From contig JADMIN010000013.1 of assembly GCA_015478575.1 (NCBI GenBank), positions 1 to 15,693 on the forward strand: a stretch of DNA of 15,693 nt, read 5' to 3'. Every line of letters begins with the position of its first letter. Position 1 is the stretch's first letter. The position numbers were made by a program, and so were the translations under genes. Under the pieces are notes generated by a model that did no database searches, was not told the origin of the DNA, and saw nothing but the letters and a program-made list of their open reading frames with translations. This DNA comes from Ktedonobacterales bacterium (GTDB lineage Bacteria > Chloroflexota > Ktedonobacteria > Ktedonobacterales > JADMIN01). Positions 1 to 5,651 of this stretch are shown here, piece after piece.

Positions 1-1
1 A

Positions 2-1243
2 AACACCCGCCTGACGGGCGCCCACCTAGAGGGCGCTACCCTCCGCGCGGCGCGGATGCGCGATGTAAACCTGACACGAGCCGCCCTACAAGAAGCGGAC
101 CTGCGCGAGGCCCACTTGGAGGGCGCGGACCTGCGCGACGCGACCCTCACCAGCGCCCAACTGGCCAACGCACACCTGGAAGGCGCGGATCTGTATGGCG
201 CCGATCTGAACAAGGCGTTCCTGAGCGGGGCGTTCCTGCATGACACACAACTGGTGAGCGCCACGTTGCGCGACGCGACCCTCCAGAAAATACAGGCCGT
301 GGGGGCCAACTTCCGCGAGGCGGACCTGACGGGAGCGGATCTGCGTGGCTCAGACCTCACCACGGCGGATTTCAGCGCCGCGCAGCTCGAAGACGCCATA
401 CTCAGCGAGGCCCAACTAGACGGCGCCGACTGCCACGAGGCCAACCTGCGACGGGCCAAGTGCGCGGGTGCGCGGATGGGGGGGTGCCGCCTGGATAAAG
501 CCAGGCTCGAAGGCGCGAGCCTCCAAGGCGCGACGCTGGGGCGGGCCGATCTCCGCCGCGCGGTCCTCGATGCCGAGACCGACCTCACTGAGACGCGGAT
601 GCACGATGACCAGGGCATTGGCCCCTGGCTGGCGGATGTGCGCTGGGGCGGCGTCAATCTCGCGGTGGTGCGCTGGAAGACCCTCAAGATGCTGGCGGAT
701 GAGGAATGCACCTCTGTGCCAACATATGAGGGTGCCCCCAAGGAGCGCGCGCGGTGGCTGGATGAGCTGGAGTGCGCGATGCGGGCCAATCGGCAGCTCG
801 CGCTGGCCTTGCAGCAGGAGGGTATGGAAGAGGAGGCGGTCTCCTTCACCGGCCACACGCAGGACCTGCAACGCACGTTATATTGGCGTCGCGGCGAGTA
901 TACGCAGTACTGCTCTTCACTCTTCCTCGATACTATGGCCCGCTGGCTAGCTGGCTATGGCTATCGGCCGCTGCGCAGTGTCACCATCTATATCCTAGCG
1001 GTCCTGGGCTTCGCCGCCCTCTACTTTGGCATCGGGCAGCTCACCACGCCGCATCTCTCGGTGCTGGCGTCGCTCATCTTCAGCCTGACCTCGTTCCACG
1101 GGCGTGGCTTCTTCCCTGCCCCCGAACGCGCCAACTTGGATTCTCCGTTGGTGGTCGTCGCGGCGGTGGAGGCGGTGGTTGGGCTGATTGTCGAGATCAC
1201 CTTCATCGCGGTCTTCACCAAGCGCTTCTTCTTCGGGCGCTAG
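2..1243 (+). CDS. Pentapeptide-repeat protein with C-terminal two-helix pore-like membrane domain (5' end outside window)
   Basis: The frame is open to the left edge and repeats already run through it, so the true start lies upstream; the first in-window ATG (56) is not believable as a start. Counting from that ATG, residues 1-172 are continuous A(D/N)Lxx-type pentads, expected to fold as a right-handed quadrilateral beta-helix. Residues 180-300 are a non-repeat linker with an amphipathic stretch. Residues 308-327 and 363-388 are hydrophobic helices, and between them residues 335-354 look like a pore loop. This resembles the two-TM ion-channel fold, but the K+ filter TxGYGD is replaced by TSFHGRGFFP. 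The protein is likely a membrane protein with a soluble beta-helix. Ligand and function are unknown. The channel relationship is inferred from layout, not from a preserved filter. Confidence 0.85.
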   Translation, partial: NTRLTGAHLEGATLRAARMRDVNLTRAALQEADLREAHLEGADLRDATLTSAQLANAHLEGADLYGADLNKAFLSGAFLHDTQLVSATLRDATLQKIQAVGANFREADLTGADLRGSDLTTADFSAAQLEDAILSEAQLDGADCHEANLRRAKCAGARMGGCRLDKARLEGASLQGATLGRADLRRAVLDAETDLTETRMHDDQGIGPWLADVRWGGVNLAVVRWKTLKMLADEECTSVPTYEGAPKERARWLDELECAMRANRQLALALQQEGMEEEAVSFTGHTQDLQRTLYWRRGEYTQYCSSLFLDTMARWLAGYGYRPLRSVTIYILAVLGFAALYFGIGQLTTPHLSVLASLIFSLTSFHGRGFFPAPERANLDSPLVVVAAVEAVVGLIVEITFIAVFTKRFFFGR

Positions 1244-1286
1244 CCATCGCGCCCGCCAACGCGGTGGGTAGCGGGATGCTCTACGT

Positions 1287-1318
1287 GCGGCGTCTTCGTC
1301 ATGCGGCGTCTTCGTCAT
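1287..1318. repeat. 16-bp tandem repeat, two exact copies plus a decayed third
   Basis: The unit GCGGCGTCTTCGTCAT occurs exactly at 1287-1302 and 1303-1318. A degenerate third copy begins at 1319. It lies just after the pentapeptide gene stop, and its length is not a multiple of three, which fits a non-coding position. Confidence 0.85.
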
Positions 1319-1338
1319 GCGGCCTCTTCGCCGCGAAC

Positions 1339-1422
1339 GCCGGAGGGCCGAGAGAGGGCACGACACTCCGGCCAACGTGGATGGAGGGCATCCACGCCGT
1401 CCCGCGCGCGAGGGTGCGCGCG
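1339..1422. other. Cluster of three GC-rich hairpins downstream of the pentapeptide gene
   Basis: Three perfect inverted repeats follow each other. The first is GCCGGAG/CTCCGGC (1339-1345 with 1366-1372, 20-nt loop). The second is CGTGGATG/CATCCACG (1376-1383 with 1389-1396, loop GAGGG). The third is CGCGCGC/GCGCGCG (1403-1409 with 1416-1422, loop GAGGGT). None is followed by a T-run, so they are not canonical intrinsic terminators. They could stabilise the mRNA 3' end, aid termination, or form part of an RNA element. Confidence 0.5.
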
Positions 1423-1514
1423 ACGCCAGGGTTGCTGCGCGCGGGTCCGTGCGTCCAGTCGGTTCCCCAGCCGCTGGATGCCGGTGGTGGTTGCCCCGCC
1501 GATGTGCTGAGTAT

Positions 1515-1528
1515 AGAACATTTGTTCT
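1515..1528. promoter_or_regulatory. LexA/SOS-box-like palindrome GAAC-N4-GTTC
   Basis: AGAACATTTGTTCT is a 6-bp inverted repeat with a 2-bp centre and contains the GAAC-N4-GTTC core used by LexA in Gram-positive bacteria. A further half-site TGTTCT lies at 1569-1574. The palindrome is about 125 bp upstream of the SDR promoter, which is far for a simple repressor site. Identity as an SOS box is inference from the core alone. Confidence 0.35.
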
Positions 1529-1649
1529 GCTCTCGTCAAGCGGGAAGAATGGGCTAGTGGCGCACACCTGTTCTGTCAAGTGGAGCGGGCGGGGGAGGCG
1601 CACGGGAAGGCGGAGACACCAGCGCCCCATGCCCTCGCTCGCCTCCGCG

Positions 1650-1658
1650 TGGTATAGT
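1650..1658 (+). promoter_or_regulatory. Extended -10 promoter for the SDR gene
   Basis: TGGTATAGT is a TGn-extended -10 element (TATAGT, 5 of 6 to consensus). No recognisable -35 lies 16-18 bp upstream, as is common for extended -10 promoters. Predicted transcription start is near 1665, giving a leader of about 48 nt. The identical nonamer precedes folD. Confidence 0.5.
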
Positions 1659-1712
1659 CCCCGGTGGAATGCGGCATGGCACGAGCGCAACACGAGAGCA
1701 GGAGGCGCGCAC

Positions 1713-2498
1713 ATGAGCGGGGCACAGACCACGGCGGGGCAGGGGCAGCCCCTCACGGACCTGCGGGGTCAGGTGGCGATCGTCACGGGAGCCAGCAGCG
1801 GCATCGGCGAGGCCGTCGCGGAGGCGCTGGCCGCGCGGGGCGCGCGTGTCACGCTGGCCGCCCGCCGCGAGGAGCGCCTGCGCGCGCTGGCGGAGCGGCT
1901 GGAAGGCGCGGGCCACAGCGAGACGCTGACCGTGCGCTGCGACGTGCGCCAACCGGTGGACGTGCGGGCGATGGTCCAGCGGACAGTAGAGCGGTGGGGC
2001 CAGCTCGACATCCTCGTGGCCAACGCGGGTTTTGGCTGGCGCGGCCCATTGGTGGATGGCGACCCCCAGCGCTGGAAAGATATGCTCGACACCAACGTCT
2101 ACGGGCTGCTGCTCACCTTGAAATATGGGGTGTCTCCGCTGCTGGAGCGCCAGCGCGGGCACGTCATTGTGCTCTCGTCGGTGGCGGGGCGCGTGGTGAC
2201 AGCCGGGGGCAGCGCCTACTGCGGCAGCAAATTCGCCGCCAGCGCCATCGCTGAGGCGCTGCGCATGGAGGTCGGCTCACGGGGGGTGCGCGTGACCACC
2301 ATCGAGCCGGGCGTGGTCATCTCCGAGTTCCAGCGCGTCGCCGAATATCCCCCAGAGATTCTGCCCAACATGCTCAAGGGTGCCGAGCCGCTCGTCCCCG
2401 CTGATATTGCCCGCGCGGTGGTCTACGCGCTGGAGCAGCCAGCGCACGTTGGCATCAGCGAACTGGTCATCCGCCCCACTGGCCAGACGTATCCCTAA
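1713..2498 (+). CDS. Short-chain dehydrogenase/reductase (classical SDR)
   Basis: The product is a 261-aa NAD(P)(H)-dependent oxidoreductase of the classical SDR family. Motifs in order are the Rossmann glycine motif TGASSGIG (25-32), NAG (104-106), the tetrad Asn at N128, Ser at S156, and Y169-C-G-S-K173 (YxxxK). R51-R52 at the end of the second beta-strand suggest NADP(H) rather than NAD(H). The ATG at 1713 is chosen because GGAGG (1701-1705) lies 7 nt upstream and the length is typical; longer in-frame versions would begin before the promoter. It converges on the PH/PASTA gene with 9 bp between stop codons. Close homologues are often labelled oxidoreductases acting on alcohols or ketones, but the substrate cannot be read from sequence. 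Confidence 0.95.
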   Translation: MSGAQTTAGQGQPLTDLRGQVAIVTGASSGIGEAVAEALAARGARVTLAARREERLRALAERLEGAGHSETLTVRCDVRQPVDVRAMVQRTVERWGQLDILVANAGFGWRGPLVDGDPQRWKDMLDTNVYGLLLTLKYGVSPLLERQRGHVIVLSSVAGRVVTAGGSAYCGSKFAASAIAEALRMEVGSRGVRVTTIEPGVVISEFQRVAEYPPEILPNMLKGAEPLVPADIARAVVYALEQPAHVGISELVIRPTGQTYP

Positions 2499-2507
2499 CG
2501 GGCGGCG

Positions 2508-3980
2508 CTACGGGCGGGCGGCGACGATCACGCTGACTTCGCTGCCCAGCAGCGCCGTGGCGCCGCCGCGCGGCACCTGATCCAGCACGCGGCCGGGTGG
2601 CTGACCCGGCACCGCGCGCTCCTCGCTCACCACCAGCCGCAGGCCCGCCGCCCGGGTATGCCCCGCGGCCACGACCAGCGAGGTGCCGCGCACGTCTGGC
2701 ACGTCCGCCAGCATGCCGTTGAGCAGGGTGCCCATCCAGCGACGGAACTCCATGCGGCGGTAGCGGCGCGCCGTCCGCTCGGAGCGCGTCTCGGCGGCAT
2801 CAATGCGCGTGAAGATGCGATCTTGGATGGCAAGGGGACGGGGCATGTAGTCCATTTCCAGGTCCTTGGCTCGCCCCGCCGTCTCGATATGGATGGTGCC
2901 GAAGCCGAGCATCTGGCCGATGGTCGGAATCTCCACCTGGATGTCTTGGATCTTCTTATAGGTGGCCTCCGCCGCGGACTCGGAGAACACATAGAAGTAG
3001 CGGTCGAGGTCAATTACGCGGTGCGTCGTCAGCACCAGCACGTCATCGGCGAAGTCGAGGTAGACACCCAGCGCCCAGATGCCACCCACGACCAGCCCCA
3101 GCACCAGAATCACCAGCGGTGAGGCGCCGACCTCCGCCCCGCCCCCTCTCCCCAGCAGGCCACCGAGCAGGAGGCCCCCCAGCGCCGTGGCGAAGGCGCC
3201 CCAGGCACGCATCAGATAGTTGAACCAGTGGCGGTGAATGCATTCCAGCACCACTTCGTTGGGCAACAGCTCAATAGGAATGTGCCGGTGGGCGCTGCGA
3301 TGGGGGGCGGGTGGTGGCGGCGCGGGATGATCCTGTTCCTCGAAGCGCTCCATGACGGCACGCACCGCCGGGTTGCGCACCTCGACGGGCTGGGCCAGAT
3401 GTTTGCTGCCACGGTTGAGTTGCGCGAGCTGAACCTGCAATGCCACCTGGCGTGGGTGATGCACGCCCGCGAAGATGACATCACTGGATTCCCCCGCGGT
3501 GGTGAAGTGGATATCGCCAATATCGAGCCAGGAGGCCAGGATATTCGACCGCAGCACGCGCACCTGTTGGATGCGGTCTAGCCCGCTCTGCCGCCGTACC
3601 TGATAGAGGAACCCGCGGTTGTCAACGATGCGCCAATCGGTCAGGATGTAGTAGCGGAAGAGCCAGGCGTTGAGATCATCGGCAATCCAGCGGGCACCGT
3701 GCAGCAACAGGAGCGCGATGACCGCGAGCCAGAGGAGGAGCGTTGGCACGCCAAAGAATTCCAGCAGACTGAACACGAAGTAAACGCCGAGCAGCACACA
3801 GAAGAGCAACAGCAGGCGCCACGACGACCCGATGTACCAGAGCGGATGCGGGCGCAGAATGAACTCCACCACCTCCTCCGCGCCCTGACCCTTGAAGGTG
3901 GGGCGATGCGGCTGGATAGCTGGCTGCCGCGCGCCGGGTTGTTGTCCACCCGGCGCTGGTGGCCACCGTTGTTGGACCAT
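2508..3980 (-). CDS. Membrane protein with two bacterial PH (bPH2/DUF304) modules and a C-terminal PASTA-like domain
   Basis: The product is 490 aa. The N-terminus (1-32) is Pro/Gln-rich and soluble. Each of two modules has a helical hairpin followed by a bacterial PH domain: helices about 55-75 and 78-95 with PH about 108-190, then helices about 256-276 and 286-307 with PH about 312-395. The module signatures are similar (YILTDWRIVDNRGF, LDRIQQVRV; VLTTHRVIDLDRYF, KKIQDIQVE). A basic segment (396-415) leads to a PASTA-like domain at 427-490, from VPDVRG to the terminal VSVIV strand. bPH2 proteins are membrane proteins of poorly known role; PASTA domains in other proteins bind peptidoglycan or aid localisation. 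The ATG at 3980 has GTGAAGAG just upstream. The 211-nt leader contains hairpins. Confidence 0.88.
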   Translation of the reverse strand: MVQQRWPPAPGGQQPGARQPAIQPHRPTFKGQGAEEVVEFILRPHPLWYIGSSWRLLLLFCVLLGVYFVFSLLEFFGVPTLLLWLAVIALLLLHGARWIADDLNAWLFRYYILTDWRIVDNRGFLYQVRRQSGLDRIQQVRVLRSNILASWLDIGDIHFTTAGESSDVIFAGVHHPRQVALQVQLAQLNRGSKHLAQPVEVRNPAVRAVMERFEEQDHPAPPPPAPHRSAHRHIPIELLPNEVVLECIHRHWFNYLMRAWGAFATALGGLLLGGLLGRGGGAEVGASPLVILVLGLVVGGIWALGVYLDFADDVLVLTTHRVIDLDRYFYVFSESAAEATYKKIQDIQVEIPTIGQMLGFGTIHIETAGRAKDLEMDYMPRPLAIQDRIFTRIDAAETRSERTARRYRRMEFRRWMGTLLNGMLADVPDVRGTSLVVAAGHTRAAGLRLVVSEERAVPGQPPGRVLDQVPRGGATALLGSEVSVIVAARP

Positions 3981-3997
3981 CGGCTCTTCACCCGCTC

Positions 3998-4058
3998 TCT
4001 TGGGCGGCTGGCGTCGTGCGAGGTACCCGCACGCGCCGCGACCACCCGCCGCCCAAGA
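3998..4058 (-). other. Hairpin-forming leader just upstream of the PH/PASTA gene
   Basis: An 11-bp perfect inverted repeat pairs 3998-4008 (TCTTGGGCGGC) with 4048-4058 (GCCGCCCAAGA). Inside the loop is a second stem, GTGCG/CGCAC (4016-4020 with 4028-4032). In the minus-strand transcript the outer stem ends about 17 nt before the start codon, right next to the ribosome binding site, so it could modulate translation. Confidence 0.45.
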
Positions 4059-4078
4059 CGAGTGGCGGCGGGATGAGT

Positions 4079-4102
4079 ATGCGATAGATCAGCATATCGC
4101 AT
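4079..4102. promoter_or_regulatory. 8-bp inverted repeat, operator-like
   Basis: ATGCGATA-N8-TATCGCAT is a perfect 8-bp inverted repeat with an 8-bp spacer between the AI-2E permease gene and the PH/PASTA gene. The arms and spacing look like a dimeric regulator site, and the spacer region carries TATGCT on the minus strand, a possible -10. No regulator can be named. Confidence 0.35.
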
Positions 4103-4191
4103 TCCAGATCACGGACCAGCAGACGATCCCACCACACCCAGTGCTCGATAGGCGGCTCAGTGCAAGCCGCGTGCCAGCGAGAGCGCGGATG

Positions 4192-5367
4192 CTAGGGCGC
4201 GGGCGTCATCTCGGTGGGGATCATCGGCGTGATCGGTACGCTTGGCGGCTCGCCGTCCACGCTAGGCGGGTGGCCGCCGGGAAACTGGTCAGAGTGCTCG
4301 CGGCGCCACGTGCGCCAGATCGAGATGGAGAGCGCCTGCAAGATGCCCGCGACCGGCGCGGCGAAGAGGGCACCCCAGACACCGAACAGCTCCGCGCCCG
4401 TCACCAGCGCGATGAGCGAGATGGCGGGGTGCAGCCCCACCGCGTTGCCGACGATGCGCGGGCCGACGAAATCCGCCTCGATGACGTGGATGACGACGAA
4501 GTATGCCAACACCAGCAGCGCCGTGATAGGCCCTACCGTCAGCCCCACCAGCACGCACGCCACGCCAGAGACGAGCACCCCCAGGAACGGAATGAACTCC
4601 AGCACGAAGGCCAGCACGCCGAGCAGGACGGCATAGGGCACCTGGAGCACCTGCATGCCGATGCCAACTAACAAGCCCACCAGCAACGCCAACGTCACCT
4701 GCCCACGGATGTAGCCACCCAGTACGCGATTGAGCGTATCCACCACGAAGGTGACGCGATCCCGGTGATCAAGCGGCGCGCTGGTGCGCACCCAGCGATC
4801 CATGCGTGGCGCGTTGGCGACGAAGTAGACGCTGAGGACGGTGATCACGACAATATCAATCATGACGCTGGCGAAATCTCCGACCAGCGGCAGCAGTGCC
4901 CCAGCGATGTTCCGCGCCTGGGCGAGCACCTGTTGGCCGAGGTTGCTCAGTTGGTCGGGCGAGATGCCCACCTTATTCAGCAGATCCTGAAGCTGTGGGT
5001 TGTTGGTGCCGAGCAGGCTCTGGAGATACTGCGCCAGGGGCACCACTTGGCGCACGGCGGTATCAATGATGAGGTAGAGCAGCCCACTGAGCGTGGCGAA
5101 GAAGGCAAGATAGACGATGGTGATGGCGAGCACGCGCGGCAGCACCCGCGCCACCGCGTTCACCAGCGGCGAGAGGCCATACGCCAGCAGCACGGCAATC
5201 GCCAGCACGATCAGGGTGCCGATGACGTGTCCCGCCACCCACAGCAAGAAGGAAACGATAATCAGCCACGCCAGAACGGTCAGTGAAATGTCGCGCTGGT
5301 GTGCCCAATCCCGGTTGGGCTTCCGCTCGGCAGCGACGATAGGACGCGGTTCGCGTTCGAAGGACAT
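4192..5367 (-). CDS. AI-2E family transporter / PerM-like permease
   Basis: The product is 391 aa, typical of the AI-2E transporter (PerM/YdiK/TqsA) family. A short charged N-terminus is followed by hydrophobic helices around residues 29-50 and 54-74 and a further helix near 80-105. Next comes the amphipathic soluble region typical of the family (QYLQSLLGTNNPQLQDLLNK and following), then five more helices including the family hallmarks LEFIPFLGVLVSG and GPRIVGNAVGLHP. A Pro-rich tail ends the protein. Family members include exporters of signalling molecules and Na+/H+ antiporters; the substrate here is unknown. A longer frame begins at 5475, but the ATG at 5367 is preferred because AGGGGGTG lies about 7 nt upstream and the added 36 residues are not family-like. 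It is divergent from gyrA. Confidence 0.93.
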   Translation of the reverse strand: MSFEREPRPIVAAERKPNRDWAHQRDISLTVLAWLIIVSFLLWVAGHVIGTLIVLAIAVLLAYGLSPLVNAVARVLPRVLAITIVYLAFFATLSGLLYLIIDTAVRQVVPLAQYLQSLLGTNNPQLQDLLNKVGISPDQLSNLGQQVLAQARNIAGALLPLVGDFASVMIDIVVITVLSVYFVANAPRMDRWVRTSAPLDHRDRVTFVVDTLNRVLGGYIRGQVTLALLVGLLVGIGMQVLQVPYAVLLGVLAFVLEFIPFLGVLVSGVACVLVGLTVGPITALLVLAYFVVIHVIEADFVGPRIVGNAVGLHPAISLIALVTGAELFGVWGALFAAPVAGILQALSISIWRTWRREHSDQFPGGHPPSVDGEPPSVPITPMIPTEMTPAP

Positions 5368-5437
5368 ATGGCGCCACCCCCTGTAGGCCCCAGCATGGGG
5401 CAAACATCCCAGAAGCCAGCGAGGCTCCGATCCCAGG

Positions 5438-5446
5438 TGATATAAT
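5438..5446 (+). promoter_or_regulatory. Consensus extended -10 promoter upstream of gyrA
   Basis: TGATATAAT is a perfect TGn-TATAAT extended -10. No TTGACA-like -35 is found 16-18 bp upstream. Predicted transcription start is near 5453, which would give gyrA a leader of about 200 nt that starts within the first of four complementary boxes. Confidence 0.5.
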
Positions 5447-5448
5447 AC

Positions 5449-5550
5449 GTAGAGTGCCCGACCAGATACCACCACTTCCGGCCCGCACCACTCTGGAGAG
5501 AATGACCGCGCGTAGGCAGAGTGGCCACCTCCGCGCGCTGGTCACTCTAC
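5449..5550 (+). promoter_or_regulatory. Nested inverted repeats in the gyrA leader
   Basis: An outer pair GTAGAGTG (5449-5456) / CACTCTAC (5543-5550) encloses an inner pair CCACTCTG (5488-5495) / CAGAGTGG (5517-5524). All four share the core AGAGTG or its complement CACTCT, in alternating order, so several mutually exclusive pairings are possible. As RNA this is attenuator-like; as DNA it could be a set of protein-binding sites. No U-rich terminator tail was seen. Confidence 0.45.
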
Positions 5551-5567
5551 ACACTGGTCACTATACG
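5539..5567 (+). promoter_or_regulatory. Possible second gyrA promoter
   Basis: TGGTCA (5539-5544) and TATACG (5562-5567) are 17 bp apart; each matches 4 of 6 consensus positions. They fall within a direct repeat, CTGGTCACTCTACA at 5538-5551 and CTGGTCACTATACG at 5554-5567. This is weaker evidence than the upstream extended -10. Confidence 0.3.
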
Positions 5568-5651
5568 CATCAGGTGCGCCAAAAACCGCAGCGTTCCCTA
5601 CTGGCTGTATGAGGATTCGCTGTCGCACGTTCGCGGGAGGACGCTACCTTC

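Larger units (their letters stand above)
1244..1712. other. Intergenic region between pentapeptide gene and SDR gene
   Basis: This 469-base stretch has no convincing gene. It holds, in order, a 16-bp tandem repeat, three consecutive hairpins, a GAAC-N4-GTTC palindrome with a nearby half-site, and an extended -10 promoter just ahead of the SDR gene. Open frames crossing it are GC-driven and lack ribosome binding sites. Confidence 0.7.

Noticed and set aside
2..1243. Qnr/MfpA-type pentapeptide gyrase-protecting protein, given gyrA about 4.4 kb away
   Set aside because: It has a long linker and two membrane helices absent from Qnr/MfpA proteins, and two unrelated gene units lie between it and gyrA.
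1317..1712. N-terminal extension of the SDR gene up to 1317
   Set aside because: The extension is Arg-rich, precedes the extended -10 promoter, and the GGAGG site and family length support the start at 1713.
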